DNA of 64,000 bases from Paenibacillus protaetiae (GTDB lineage: Bacteria > Bacillota > Bacilli > Paenibacillales > Paenibacillaceae), in NCBI RefSeq assembly GCF_004135365.1, contig NZ_CP035492.1, forward strand, positions 806,001 to 870,000, written 5' to 3'. Below are positions 1 to 8,598 of the stretch, in pieces; the first letter of the stretch is position 1, and each line of letters starts with the position of its first letter. The notes under the pieces were generated by a model. It ran no database searches and was not told the origin of the DNA. It saw only the letters and a program-made list of their open reading frames with translations. Both the position numbers and the translations under genes were made by a program.

Positions 1-79
1 AAACAAATATCCGCCTGCTGTTCCAGCTGCTTCTTGGTTTGCATCGAGTCCGTACAAAGGGGTGGATTTCCGGGCATGA
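1..79 (+). CDS. C-terminal end of an upstream protein (partial), possibly YlqG/FliK-like
   Basis: An open frame enters from the left edge in frame 2 and ends at a TGA at 77-79, giving about 25 residues that end in YKGVDFRA. The TGA overlaps the ATG of the next gene as ATGA, which is typical of translationally coupled genes. In Bacillus the gene before the FlhB-C-like gene is ylqG, a FliK-like protein, and the short conserved-looking tail would suit that. The piece is too short to identify from sequence alone, so the identity is inference from position. Confidence 0.4.
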   Translation, partial: NKYPPAVPAASWFASSPYKGVDFRA

Positions 80-384
80 ACAGAAAAGGGAACTTTGCCG
101 AACAGCCTCTGCTGCCGCCGCGCAAAGCGGTTGCGTTAAAATACGAGCCTGGCGTAAACCAGGCGCCGGTCGTAGTCGCGAAAGGGACAGGGCATACTGC
201 GGATAAAATATTGGAGAAAGCAAAAGAGCATGGCGTACCCGTGCAGGAGGACGCTTCTTTGGTTGAAGTGTTATCCAAGCTGAACATTGAACAGGAGATT
301 CCTGCTGAACTGTACACGCTGGTAGCTGAGATTTTAAGTTTTATATATCGGGCAGACCGGAATGCGAGGGAAAGCATTGAATAA
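76..384 (+). CDS. FlhB C-terminal-domain-like protein (EscU/YscU/HrcU family, YlqH-like)
   Basis: About 102 residues related to the cytoplasmic C-terminal domain of the export switch protein FlhB. The stretch ALKYEPG...APVVVAKGTGHTADKI followed by AELYTLVAEILSFIY matches, segment by segment, the end of the full-length FlhB at 29550-30650 (ALKYDPAEMDAPVIVAKGMDH... and ADLFQAVAEVLAYVY). It has no membrane segments and lacks the NPTH autocleavage motif of FlhB, so it cannot make the same self-cut. The ATG at 76 is preferred to the earlier in-frame GTG-like start because AGGGGTGG lies 11-18 bases before it. It overlaps yraN by 23 bases. Function is unknown; a modulator of flagellar export is possible but unproven. 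Confidence 0.8.
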   Translation: MNRKGNFAEQPLLPPRKAVALKYEPGVNQAPVVVAKGTGHTADKILEKAKEHGVPVQEDASLVEVLSKLNIEQEIPAELYTLVAEILSFIYRADRNARESIE

Positions 385-772
385 GGAAGCCGGACAAGGA
401 AAATCGGTAAAGCCGGACCGAAGGCGGGAAACCGGCCAATATGGGGAAGAAGCGGCATGCGGTTACCTTCAGCAGAAAGGATACCGGATTATCGAACGCA
501 ACTGGCGGTGCCGCTCCGGCGAGATCGATATTGTAGCTGAGGAGGATGGGAGGCTGGTTGTGGTTGAAGTCAGGACAAGGCGCTCAGCCCGCCGGTTCGG
601 CACAGCCGCCGAATCCGTCAACTACCGCAAACAGAAGCAGGTGGCGGATACCGCACAGTTTTATTTGCGGACGCGAGGCTTCGGGGATGTTTCTGTCCGG
701 TTTGACGTCATTACCGTTGAATTGGATGGAGCATTCGTGCGTGAGATTAACCATATTGAAGCTGCCTTTTGA
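362..772 (+). CDS. yraN: YraN family (UPF0102) nuclease-fold protein
   Basis: A 136-residue protein with the YraN/UPF0102 signature: GQYGEEAACGYLQQKGYRIIERNWR near the start, then GEIDIVAEEDGRLVVVEVRTR at about residues 53-73. The family has a PD-(D/E)XK endonuclease-like fold; Asp56 and Glu69 would be the metal-binding acids, with Arg71 where a Lys is often found. No substrate is established for the family. It overlaps the FlhB-C-like gene by 23 bases, as in related genomes. Start choice is uncertain because the first 20 residues are poorly conserved and polar; a TTG near 375 is an alternative. It ends facing comM, with a shared terminator-like hairpin between. Confidence 0.85.
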   Translation: MRGKALNKEAGQGKSVKPDRRRETGQYGEEAACGYLQQKGYRIIERNWRCRSGEIDIVAEEDGRLVVVEVRTRRSARRFGTAAESVNYRKQKQVADTAQFYLRTRGFGDVSVRFDVITVELDGAFVREINHIEAAF

Positions 773-795
773 AGCGATATAAGCTTGCAGCAGAC

Positions 796-842
796 AATAA
801 GCTTCAGCGCCTAAAGGATACATGAAGAGGCTGAAGCTTATT
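796..842. terminator. Bidirectional terminator-like hairpin between yraN and comM
   Basis: A perfect 13-bp inverted repeat, AATAAGCTTCAGC (796-808) and GCTGAAGCTTATT (830-842), with a 21-base loop. The arm ends are A/T-rich on both sides, giving short U runs in either direction. It lies between two convergent genes, so it can end transcripts from both. Confidence 0.65.
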
Positions 843-853
843 TGTTTGGGCTG

Positions 854-885
854 GACCCCGGGACCCCGGGACCCCGGGACTACGG
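854..885. repeat. 8-bp tandem repeat GACCCCGG
   Basis: Three perfect head-to-tail copies of GACCCCGG (854-877) are followed by a degenerate fourth, GACTACGG (878-885). The array lies in the spacer between the convergent yraN and comM genes. Such short arrays change copy number by slippage; no function is evident. Confidence 0.8.
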
Positions 886-929
886 GACTGAAGCAGAAGG
901 CTGTTGTCCTCATGGCTTGAAAGCCATTG

Positions 930-2483
930 TTATTTAACGGCAGCCTGATCCATCCGGCGGTATTGCAGCGCTTCAGCGACATGCTCTTCGCCAATATGCT
1001 CACAGCCGCCAATATCCGCAATGGTTCTGGCAAGCCGCAAAATGCGGTCATAAGCCCGCATGCTGATGCCTAGCATCTGGAAAGCCTGATCCATTAGCTC
1101 GGCAGCCGGCTTGCTGATATGCGCTGCTCGGCGTAATGGAGCGCCTGACAGCCGGGATATTCCATGGTGGCCATCGCGTGCGTGCCTCGCCGCTTGCCTG
1201 GCTCTCGCCTCTTCAACCATATGCCGCATCTCGCGGGACGAGAGGGAGCTTTTGTTATCCGCTGCAGGAGCGGATGCTCGCGGCACTTCCAATTGCAGGT
1301 CTATCCGGTCAAGCAGCGGGCCGGAAATTTTGGAGCGGTAACGGGCTATGGAGGTAGGGCTGCATGTGCAATGATTATCGCCGTAATCGTGGCCAAAGTA
1401 GCCGCAAGGGCAAGGATTCAGCGATGCGGCAAGCATTATCTGGGCAGGGAACCGAAAAACGGCTTTCGCCCGCGCTATGGTGACCATGTGATCCTCCAGC
1501 GGCTGGCGCAGCACTTCAAGCACAGGCCGTGAAAACTCTGCAAGCTCATCCAGGTATAAAATGCCGCGATGCGCAAGTGTCACTTCTCCGGGCTTAGGAA
1601 TCGAGCCCCCGCCAATCAAGCCTGCGCTCGATATGGTGTGGTGGGGAGAGCGGAACGGGGGAGTTTGAATCAAGCCTGCAGCGTTCCGGTCCAGCTTGCC
1701 GGCGGCGCTGTATATTTTAGTAACCTCAAGCGACTCTTCCTCCGACAGCGGCGGCAAAATCGTAGGCAGCCTGCGGATCATCATCGTTTTGCCGGTACCC
1801 GGAGGGCCGATCAGCACAATGTTGTGCCTGCCGGCAGCCGCAACGAGCATCGCGCGTTTGGCTTGCTGCTGTCCGATGACGTCGCTATAATCGCCAACTG
1901 AAACTTCATCATGGAACGGCTGTTTGGGCGGGTGGCCGTTTACGGAGGAAGGATCGTAGCGGATATGCTCCCAGCCGCTTGTTTCTTTCTGTGCCAAATC
2001 CCGCAGATCGGCGATGGCGAACAGCTCCATCCCGCCGATCCATGCCGCTTCTTCCGCGTTGGCAAGCGGGAGAAGCACTTTGCGGATGCCGGAGCGCTTC
2101 GCCATTTCAAGCAAGGCAAGAACGCCCGGCACCGGCCTGACTTGTCCGTTAAGCGCTAACTCGCCGATTAGCAGCACGCGCTCCAGCAGCATGCCGTCCA
2201 GCTGCCCGCTGGCGGTCAGAATGCCGGCGGCAATCGCCAAATCGAAAGCGGTGCCTTCTTTGCGCAAATCTGCAGGCGCCAAATTGACGGTAATCCGGTC
2301 GAGCGGAAATTTATAACCGCTGTTTTTAATGGCAGCGCGCACGCGCTCCACCGATTCCCGGACTGCCGGATCGGGCAGCCCGACCACATTCACTTGCGGC
2401 AATCCGCTGGAAATATCGGTTTCCACAAGGATTGACTGGCCTTCGACACCAAGTACGCTTCCGCTGTGCATCAAGCTGTACAT
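930..2483 (-). CDS. comM: YifB/ComM family magnesium chelatase-like AAA+ ATPase
   Basis: 517 residues. The N-terminal domain (about 1-180) has the Lon-protease-like fold of this family (VEGQSILVETDISSGLPQ...). The AAA+ core has Walker A GPPGTGKT at 226-233 and Walker B GILYLDE at about 307-313. A cysteine cluster follows (Cys358, 360, 372, 374), and the C-terminal Mg-chelatase domain ends near RRMDQAAVK. In naturally competent bacteria ComM is a helicase that aids branch migration of incoming DNA; whether it does so here is inference, though dprA lies nearby. The ATG at 2483 is chosen because MYSLMHS is the family start and GGAGGTG lies 9 bases upstream; the frame stays open for 20 more codons into the leader. 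It is the only minus-strand gene in the window. Confidence 0.92.
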   Translation of the reverse strand: MYSLMHSGSVLGVEGQSILVETDISSGLPQVNVVGLPDPAVRESVERVRAAIKNSGYKFPLDRITVNLAPADLRKEGTAFDLAIAAGILTASGQLDGMLLERVLLIGELALNGQVRPVPGVLALLEMAKRSGIRKVLLPLANAEEAAWIGGMELFAIADLRDLAQKETSGWEHIRYDPSSVNGHPPKQPFHDEVSVGDYSDVIGQQQAKRAMLVAAAGRHNIVLIGPPGTGKTMMIRRLPTILPPLSEEESLEVTKIYSAAGKLDRNAAGLIQTPPFRSPHHTISSAGLIGGGSIPKPGEVTLAHRGILYLDELAEFSRPVLEVLRQPLEDHMVTIARAKAVFRFPAQIMLAASLNPCPCGYFGHDYGDNHCTCSPTSIARYRSKISGPLLDRIDLQLEVPRASAPAADNKSSLSSREMRHMVEEARARQAARHARDGHHGISRLSGAPLRRAAHISKPAAELMDQAFQMLGISMRAYDRILRLARTIADIGGCEHIGEEHVAEALQYRRMDQAAVK

Positions 2484-2486
2484 AAC

Positions 2487-2521
2487 AAAAAAACACCTCC
2501 ATCTCAATTCGGATGAAGGTG
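2487..2521 (-). terminator. Leader terminator/attenuator hairpin overlapping the comM ribosome binding site
   Basis: In the comM direction the arms are CACCTTCATC (2521-2512) and GATGGAGGTG (2503-2494), pairing over 10 bp with one G-U, with an 8-base loop. Seven U residues (2493-2487) follow at once, and the start codon at 2483 comes three bases after them. The 3' arm contains the Shine-Dalgarno sequence GGAGGTG. The structure therefore looks like an intrinsic terminator that also hides the ribosome binding site. Confidence 0.6.
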
Positions 2522-2574
2522 CTTCCTCACGGATCCGTTCCATTGCATCAGCAATCTTGTACTTCTTTTCTACG

Positions 2575-2603
2575 ATTATATTTTTTTTGCGTTAATTATG
2601 CAA
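2575..2603 (-). promoter_or_regulatory. Predicted sigma-A promoter of comM
   Basis: On the minus strand a perfect -10 TATAAT (2580-2575) lies 17 bases after TTGCAT (2603-2598), a weak -35. Transcription would start near 2568 and give a leader of about 85 bases that includes the hairpin at 2487-2521. Confidence 0.55.
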
Positions 2604-2806
2604 CAGGAATGCATGAATGCCCGGGAAAACAGCGAATAATAAATAACAGCGTTTTTATTTCATCTCAAATTGAGATGATATCCATATTAAAAAAGCGCTT
2701 CATAATGGTCAAAAAAAAACGCCATTGTTCGGAAAAGATGCTACAATAATAGATGTTTGTGTGTACCTAATGACTGATTTAGTCTGCGAAATGGAGGATT
2801 TCAAAC

Positions 2807-3967
2807 ATGAATATCCATGAGTATCAAGGGAAAGAAGTTTTGAAACAATACGGCGTCTCGGTGCCGGAAGGCAAAGTTGCCTTTACGGTGGACGAGGCTG
2901 TCGAGGCCGCACAATCGCTTGGCACGCAAGTGGTTGTTGTGAAAGCACAAATCCATGCAGGTGGACGCGGTAAAGCGGGTGGCGTGAAAGTGGCCAAAAA
3001 CCTGGATGAAGTGCGTACTTATGCAAATGAAATTTTGGGCAAAGTGCTAGTAACCCATCAAACCGGCCCTGAAGGCAAAGAAGTGAAACGCCTTCTGATC
3101 GAGCAAGGCTGCGACATTAAAAAAGAATATTACGTCGGCGTCGTGGTTGACCGAGCTACTGGCCGCGTTGTTATGATGGCGTCTGAAGAAGGCGGTACGG
3201 AAATCGAGGAAGTAGCGGCAGCGACTCCGGAGAAAATTTTCAAAGAAGTCATTGACCCGGTTATCGGCCTCCAACCTTTTCAAGCGAAAAAACTTGCATA
3301 CGCTATCAATATTCCGAATGAGCTCGTCAATAAAGCCGTTCAATTCATGCAAGCGTTGTATGCTGCATTTGTGGACAAGGACTGCTCGATTGCCGAGATT
3401 AACCCGCTTGTCGTAACGGGCGACGGCAATGTCATGGCATTGGATGCGAAGCTGAACTTTGATTCCAATGCTCTGTTCCGCCACAAAGACATTCAGGCGC
3501 TGCGCGACCTGGACGAAGAAGACGAGAAGGAAATCGAAGCTTCCAAATACGACCTCAGCTACGTTGCGCTTGACGGCAACATCGGCTGTATGGTTAACGG
3601 CGCCGGTCTTGCTATGGCTACCATGGACATTATTAAATACTATGGCGGCGAACCGGCTAACTTCCTGGACGTAGGGGGCGGCGCAACGAAAGAGAAAGTA
3701 ACGGAAGCGTTCAAAATCATCCTTTCCGATACGAACGTAAAAGGTATTTTCGTCAACATTTTCGGCGGCATTATGCGCTGTGACGTTATTGCTGAAGGCG
3801 TTATTGCAGCAACGAAAGAGCTGGGCCTCGACAAGCCGCTTGTTGTCCGTCTCGAAGGCACGAATGTAGAGCTCGGCAAAAAAATGCTGAACGAATCCGG
3901 CCTGAACATTGTGGCAGCGGATTCCATGGCAGACGGCGCGCAAAAAATCGTCGCTCTTGTTAAATAA
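2807..3967 (+). CDS. sucC: Succinyl-CoA ligase [ADP-forming] beta subunit
   Basis: 386 residues, the usual length. It catalyses the TCA-cycle step succinyl-CoA + ADP/GDP + phosphate to succinate + CoA + nucleoside triphosphate, together with SucD in the cytosol. The N-terminal ATP-grasp domain begins [17 protein letters not shown] and carries the nucleotide-loop stretch [15 protein letters not shown]. The C-terminal CoA-ligase domain has [11 protein letters not shown] and [13 protein letters not shown]. Start ATG 2807 has AATGGAGG about 10 bases upstream. It is followed after 88 bases by sucD, almost surely on one transcript. Confidence 0.97.
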   Translation: MNIHEYQGKEVLKQYGVSVPEGKVAFTVDEAVEAAQSLGTQVVVVKAQIHAGGRGKAGGVKVAKNLDEVRTYANEILGKVLVTHQTGPEGKEVKRLLIEQGCDIKKEYYVGVVVDRATGRVVMMASEEGGTEIEEVAAATPEKIFKEVIDPVIGLQPFQAKKLAYAINIPNELVNKAVQFMQALYAAFVDKDCSIAEINPLVVTGDGNVMALDAKLNFDSNALFRHKDIQALRDLDEEDEKEIEASKYDLSYVALDGNIGCMVNGAGLAMATMDIIKYYGGEPANFLDVGGGATKEKVTEAFKIILSDTNVKGIFVNIFGGIMRCDVIAEGVIAATKELGLDKPLVVRLEGTNVELGKKMLNESGLNIVAADSMADGAQKIVALVK

Positions 3968-4055
3968 GAAGCAATTCTTATCGAAGTAGACTACCGAACA
4001 GAAGCGCAGCGCTTTACGCGGCGCCTACGAATTCATTCAGGGGATGTGAGTTTCG

Positions 4056-4988
4056 ATGAGTATTATGGTCAATAAAGATACAAAAGTAATTACCCAAGGG
4101 ATTACAGGCAAAACGGCCTTGTTCCATGCGAAAGGCGCACTGGATTACGGTACGCAAATGGTTGGCGGCACATCGCCGGGCAAAGGCGGCTCCAAAGTCG
4201 ACATTACGCTGGAGAACGGCAGCACGGTTTCCTTGCCGGTATTCAATACGGTTGTCGAAGCGGTCAACGCTACCGGCGCTACGGCCTCGGTTATTTATGT
4301 ACCGCCTGCATTTGCGGCAGATGCGATCCTTGAAGCGATTGACGCTGAATTGGAACTCGTTATCTGTATTACGGAAGGCATTCCGGTGCTCGACATGGTA
4401 AAAGTTAAACGTTACCTCGAAGGCAAAAAGACCCGCCTGATCGGTCCGAACTGCCCGGGCGTTATTACACCGGGCGAATGCAAAATCGGCATTATGCCGG
4501 GTTATATCCATACGCCTGGCCATGTAGGCGTTGTATCCCGTTCCGGGACGCTCACGTACGAAGCGGTTCATCAGCTGACGACCCGCGGCATCGGCCAATC
4601 GTCCGCTATCGGTATCGGCGGCGACCCGGTTAAAGGCACGGAGTTTATTGATGTGCTGAACATGTTTAATGAAGATCCGGATACGTATGCGGTTATTATG
4701 ATCGGCGAGATCGGCGGCACGGCTGAAGAAGAAGCGGCTGAGTGGATCAAAGCGAACATGAAAAAACCGGTTATCGGCTTTATCGGCGGCGCTACGGCTC
4801 CTCCGGGAAAACGTATGGGCCATGCCGGTGCGATCATCTCCGGCGGCAAAGGTACTGCAGCCGAGAAAATCGCTACTCTGGAAGCTTGCGGCATTAAAGT
4901 AGCGCCAACGCCTTCCGAAATGGGCTCGACGCTTGTCAGCGTACTTGAGGAAAAAGGCCTGCTCGGCAAATGCGTTACAGTTAAATAA
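4056..4988 (+). CDS. sucD: Succinyl-CoA ligase [ADP-forming] alpha subunit
   Basis: 310 residues. The N-terminal Rossmann CoA-binding domain has GITGKT at 15-20. The active-site phosphohistidine is His256 in [15 protein letters not shown], with the conserved Glu in [14 protein letters not shown] near 218. This subunit binds CoA and carries the phosphate; SucC provides the nucleotide site. AGGGGATGTGAG precedes the ATG at 4056. A strong terminator follows, so sucCD forms a two-gene operon. Confidence 0.97.
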   Translation: MSIMVNKDTKVITQGITGKTALFHAKGALDYGTQMVGGTSPGKGGSKVDITLENGSTVSLPVFNTVVEAVNATGATASVIYVPPAFAADAILEAIDAELELVICITEGIPVLDMVKVKRYLEGKKTRLIGPNCPGVITPGECKIGIMPGYIHTPGHVGVVSRSGTLTYEAVHQLTTRGIGQSSAIGIGGDPVKGTEFIDVLNMFNEDPDTYAVIMIGEIGGTAEEEAAEWIKANMKKPVIGFIGGATAPPGKRMGHAGAIISGGKGTAAEKIATLEACGIKVAPTPSEMGSTLVSVLEEKGLLGKCVTVK

Positions 4989-5023
4989 GTTAAACGGAAG
5001 CTTAAAGCTTCTATTTTAAAGGT

Positions 5024-5072
5024 AAGCAACCTTTCTGGACTCTTGAAATAAGAGCGGAAAGGTTGCTTTTTT
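5024..5072 (+). terminator. Intrinsic terminator after sucD
   Basis: A perfect 12-bp stem, AAGCAACCTTTC (5024-5035) and GAAAGGTTGCTT (5057-5068), is followed by a T run ending at 5072. Confidence 0.9.
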
Positions 5073-5129
5073 ATTTTCTCATTTTGTAAAACGCGCACGG
5101 CAGTCATGATACGAAAATAAGGGCTAAGC

Positions 5130-5158
5130 TTGCATTCTTTGTTTTTGTAACGCACAAT
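5130..5158 (+). promoter_or_regulatory. Possible sigma-A promoter of dprA
   Basis: TTGCAT (5130-5135) and CACAAT (5153-5158) are spaced by 17 bases, after the sucD terminator and about 40 bases before dprA. Both hexamers are imperfect, so this is only a candidate. Confidence 0.35.
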
Positions 5159-5199
5159 AGAGGGCGAGCCTGCCATGGAAATTAAGGGGCGGTTCATTG

Positions 5200-6327
5200 A
5201 TGAGTACAATTGAAGAAATGTGCAGACGTATGATTATTTTGCTGCATGAAACGGCAGGCATCGGCTGGCAGGCTATACAACGGGCGGTTGCCGCCCAAAT
5301 GTGGCAGAAGGACCATGCATCCGCCGAAGAGTGGCAGCGTATCGGCCTGCTTCCGAAGCAAGCAGCTGCCGCATCGGAACGGATGAAGCATGATCTGGAA
5401 GGCTCCCGTTCGCCGTATATCCGGGCAAAACGGATCGGTGCGCATGTCATTACGCGGTTTGATCCGGAGTATCCGGAGCTGTTGAAACATACGCCGCAGC
5501 CGCCATGGGTTCTGTACGCTCTTGGCCGCCTTGAATTGCTCACGCGGCCTTCGATTGCGGTTGTCGGGACAAGACAGCCGACTGCATACGGCCGCCACAC
5601 CGCCGTGAACATAGCTGAGACGCTTTCGGAGAACGGTATGACTGTTGTAAGCGGGATGGCTAGAGGGATCGATTATTGGGCCCATACCGGAGCTCTGAAT
5701 GGCATAGGCAGTACAGTGGGGGTACTTGCATCTCCCATCGATACATGTTATCCTCCAAATCACTACAATCTGTATCGGCAAATTGAAGAGGAAGGGCTGC
5801 TTCTCTCGGAAACCCCTATCGGAGTTTCGCTGCATCCCGGCATGTTCCCGCTGCGAAACCGCATAATTGCGGGGATGACTTTAGGAACGGTTGTAGTCGA
5901 AGCGGCATCGCGGAGCGGTTCGCTCATAACAGCACGGGATGCTAATGAGATGAATCGTAATGTTTACGCTGTTCCGGGGCCAGTCTCATCGCCAAAAAGC
6001 TCGGGAACGAACGAGTTGATTTTAAACGGTGAAGGGAAAATAACGCTGGGAGTCGAACAAGTGTTAGAAGATTTCGCCTATATGCACGAGGAACTGGCGC
6101 TTATAACCGGGCGTTCCGCACGCCGACCGGCAGTAACTGGCACAGAGGCGACGCTTAGCCCGGAGGAAGAGCAAGTGCTGGGCTTGCTCCGGGAAGAGCC
6201 GCGCACAGTAGACGAGCTTCAAGGGCTTTCATCCATTCCGTTTGGACTTTTGAACACAGTTCTGATAAATTTATGTATAAAACGGAAAATCGAGCAGCAG
6301 CCCGGTTCAATATATATTGCATTGTAA
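5200..6327 (+). CDS. dprA: DNA-processing protein DprA (Smf)
   Basis: 375 residues. DprA binds single-stranded DNA taken up during transformation and loads RecA on it. An N-terminal helical region (about 1-110) precedes the Rossmann-like core, with VGTRQPT at 122-128, SGMARGID at 151-158, PLRNRIIAG at 217-225 and the [12 protein letters not shown] stretch at about 234-245. A winged-helix-like domain ends the protein ([21 protein letters not shown]). ATG 5200 is chosen over the adjacent TTG at 5197; AAGGGGCGG lies just upstream. topA follows after 28 bases. Confidence 0.95.
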   Translation: MSTIEEMCRRMIILLHETAGIGWQAIQRAVAAQMWQKDHASAEEWQRIGLLPKQAAAASERMKHDLEGSRSPYIRAKRIGAHVITRFDPEYPELLKHTPQPPWVLYALGRLELLTRPSIAVVGTRQPTAYGRHTAVNIAETLSENGMTVVSGMARGIDYWAHTGALNGIGSTVGVLASPIDTCYPPNHYNLYRQIEEEGLLLSETPIGVSLHPGMFPLRNRIIAGMTLGTVVVEAASRSGSLITARDANEMNRNVYAVPGPVSSPKSSGTNELILNGEGKITLGVEQVLEDFAYMHEELALITGRSARRPAVTGTEATLSPEEEQVLGLLREEPRTVDELQGLSSIPFGLLNTVLINLCIKRKIEQQPGSIYIAL

Positions 6328-6355
6328 CAAGCAGTGGAGAGAGGAGGCGCCACCT

Positions 6356-8446
6356 ATGGCAGATTCGTTAGTTATCGTAGAATCCCCCGCCAAAGCCAAA
6401 ACAATCGGCAAATACTTAGGCAGCAAATACATTGTGAAAGCTTCGATGGGGCATATTCGCGATTTGCCAAAAAGTCAAACCGGCGTCGATGTTGAGAACA
6501 ATTTCCAGCCTAAATACATTACGATCCGCGGCAAAGGGAGCGTTCTGAAGGAACTGAAGGATGCCAGCAAAAAAGTGAAAAATGTTTTTCTGGCGGCCGA
6601 CCCTGACCGCGAAGGCGAAGCCATTGCCTGGCATTTGGCTCATTACTTAGAATTGAACGAATCCGACACATGCCGCGTTGTATTTAATGAGATTACGAAG
6701 CAGGCTGTGAAGGACGCTTTTAAAACGCCGCGTAAAATCAATATGGATCTTGTAAACGCACAGCAGGCGAGAAGAATTCTGGACCGCTTGGTCGGTTACA
6801 AGATCAGTCCGCTGCTGTGGAAAAAAGTGAAAAAAGGGTTGTCTGCCGGCCGTGTCCAATCGGTTGCGGTAAAGCTGATCATTGACCGCGAGAATGAGAT
6901 TGACTCGTTCATCCCGGAAGAGTATTGGTCGATAACGGCTAAGCTGATGCATGAGGGTACGCCGTTTGAAGCGAAATACTATTCGCTTGACGGGGAGAAA
7001 CGTGAGCTTGGCAGCGAACAGGCCATGCAGCAGGTGCTGGATGCGATGGAAGGCGGCAGCTTCCTTGTAGCCGATGTGAAGGAGAAAGAACGGCAGCGCC
7101 ATCCGGCAGCGCCGTTTATAACAAGTACGCTGCAGCAGGAAGCCGCTCGCAAGCTGGGCTACAGAGCATCCAAGACGATGTCGATTGCCCAGCAGCTTTA
7201 TGAAGGCGTGGAGCTGGGGAAAGAAGGTACGGTGGGTCTGATTACGTATATGCGTACAGATTCGACGCGTATTTCTCCGGTTGCGCAGGAAGAAGCCAAG
7301 GAATACATTACGGAACGTTACGGCGCCTCTTTTGTACCGGAGCAGCCTCGGAACTACACGAAGAAAAACAGCAATGCGCAAGATGCCCATGAAGGCATTC
7401 GTCCGACTGCGGTTTCGCGTGATCCGGAATCTATGAAGCCGTATTTGACGCGTGATCAGCTGCGCCTGTATAAGCTGGTTTGGGAACGTTTCGTATCCAG
7501 CCAGATGGCATCTGCTGTGCTCGATACGATGACGGTTGATTTGAATTCGGGCAAGGCGACCTTCCGGGCGACCGGTTCGAAAATCAAATTTGCCGGCTTT
7601 ATGAAGGTTTATGTAGAAGGCAATGATGACGGTACGGAAGAAGAATTCAAGTTTTTGCCGGCGCTTGCCGTAGGAGACCGCATTAGCTCGGATGCCATCG
7701 AACCGAAGCAGCATTTTACGCAGCCGCCGCCGCGTTACAGCGAAGCGAGGCTTGTGCGAGCGCTTGAGGAGCTGGGGATCGGACGTCCAAGCACGTACGC
7801 GCCGACGCTGGAAACGATCCAGAAGCGCGGGTATGTAGCGATTGAGGAAAAACGGTTTATTCCTACCGAGCTGGGCGAATTAGTCATTCAGCTGATGGTC
7901 GAATTTTTCCCGGAAATATTGGATGTGGAGTTTACCGCCCATATGGAAGAAGATCTTGACCATGTGGAAGAAGGCAAGGAAGACTGGGTAAAGGTGCTTG
8001 CTTCCTTCTATGATTCGTTCGAGAAGCGGCTTGAAGTCGCGGAAGAAGAAATGAAAGAAATTGAAATCCAAGACGAAGTTTCGGATGAAATTTGCGATAA
8101 ATGCGGACGCCATATGGTTTACAAAATGGGCCGTTTCGGCAAGTTTTTGGCATGCTCGGGTTTCCCGGAATGCCGCAATACGAAGCCGATTGTGAAAGAT
8201 ATCGGCGTGACTTGCCCGAAATGCCATGAAGGCAAAATTATTGAGCGGCGCAGCAAAAAAGGCCGGATATTTTACGGCTGTGACCAATATCCGGGCTGTG
8301 ATTACGTTTCTTGGGATAAACCAACGGGCAAACCTTGCCCAAAATGCGAAACGATGCTCGTAGAGAAACGGAGCAAAAACGGCACAAGGCTGCAATGTCC
8401 GTCTTGTGATTATTCAGAAGAGGTACAGGACGAAGAGCAAGCTTAG
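6356..8446 (+). CDS. topA: DNA topoisomerase I (type IA)
   Basis: 696 residues; relaxes negative supercoils by passing one strand through a transient break. The TOPRIM domain starts [17 protein letters not shown] and has the metal-binding ADPDREGEA at about 81-89. The catalytic tyrosine is Tyr298 in [12 protein letters not shown]. The C-terminal part has topoisomerase zinc-ribbon repeats with Cys pairs in CDKCGRH, CPKCHEG and CPKCETM and their partners. ATG 6356 is chosen because GAGAGGAGG lies upstream and the family starts [10 protein letters not shown]. Two adjacent long hairpins follow the stop. Confidence 0.97.
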   Translation: MADSLVIVESPAKAKTIGKYLGSKYIVKASMGHIRDLPKSQTGVDVENNFQPKYITIRGKGSVLKELKDASKKVKNVFLAADPDREGEAIAWHLAHYLELNESDTCRVVFNEITKQAVKDAFKTPRKINMDLVNAQQARRILDRLVGYKISPLLWKKVKKGLSAGRVQSVAVKLIIDRENEIDSFIPEEYWSITAKLMHEGTPFEAKYYSLDGEKRELGSEQAMQQVLDAMEGGSFLVADVKEKERQRHPAAPFITSTLQQEAARKLGYRASKTMSIAQQLYEGVELGKEGTVGLITYMRTDSTRISPVAQEEAKEYITERYGASFVPEQPRNYTKKNSNAQDAHEGIRPTAVSRDPESMKPYLTRDQLRLYKLVWERFVSSQMASAVLDTMTVDLNSGKATFRATGSKIKFAGFMKVYVEGNDDGTEEEFKFLPALAVGDRISSDAIEPKQHFTQPPPRYSEARLVRALEELGIGRPSTYAPTLETIQKRGYVAIEEKRFIPTELGELVIQLMVEFFPEILDVEFTAHMEEDLDHVEEGKEDWVKVLASFYDSFEKRLEVAEEEMKEIEIQDEVSDEICDKCGRHMVYKMGRFGKFLACSGFPECRNTKPIVKDIGVTCPKCHEGKIIERRSKKGRIFYGCDQYPGCDYVSWDKPTGKPCPKCETMLVEKRSKNGTRLQCPSCDYSEEVQDEEQA

Positions 8447-8450
8447 CGAC

Positions 8451-8523
8451 GCACCTCATTCTCCTAACAGGAGAATGAGGTGCTAGGTGTGTCTGTACGG
8501 AAAAAAAGCGCGTTACAGACACA
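8451..8523 (+). other. Two adjacent long hairpins in the topA-trmFO spacer
   Basis: The first is a perfect 15-bp hairpin with a 3-base loop (arms 8451-8465 and 8469-8483, GCACCTCATTCTCCT and its complement). The second, five bases on, is a perfect 10-bp stem TGTGTCTGTA/TACAGACACA (8488-8497 and 8514-8523) with a 16-base loop holding seven A. Neither is followed by a T run, so they are not standard intrinsic terminators. Stabilising or processing the topA 3' end is possible. Confidence 0.7.
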
Positions 8524-8598
8524 TGCCAAATTTGCCGGACAAACCGGTATAGCCGGGCCTTAAGGCCGAATAGGTATAAATAATGGAGGTTTAATTAC

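Larger units (their letters stand above)
2484..2806. other. Divergent intergenic region between comM and sucC
   Basis: 323 bases without a gene. The left part is the comM leader and promoter. The right part must carry the sucCD promoter, but I see no -35/-10 pair of good quality; TACAAT at 2742-2747 is the best -10-like hexamer and has no matching -35. A perfect 8-bp inverted repeat around one base (CATCTCAA-A-TTGAGATG, 2661-2677) could be an operator. An imperfect relative, CATCTCAATTCGGATG, lies in the comM leader at 2500-2515. Confidence 0.5.

Noticed and set aside
2690-2705. AAAAAAGCGCTTCAT as a catabolite (cre) site for sucCD
   Set aside because: The core GCGC is there, but the outer arms do not fit the cre consensus; several positions mismatch.
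2725-2752. TTGTTC followed by TAATAG or TACAAT as the sucC promoter
   Set aside because: Spacing is 11 for the better -10 and the alternative -10 matches only half the consensus.
6647-7714. 355-codon minus-strand frame inside topA
   Set aside because: Arg/His/Leu-rich antisense shadow with no start signals; TopA is intact over it.
8575-8580. TATAAA just before trmFO as a -10 element
   Set aside because: It lies about 5 bases before the ribosome binding site and has no -35, so a transcript starting there would lack a usable leader.
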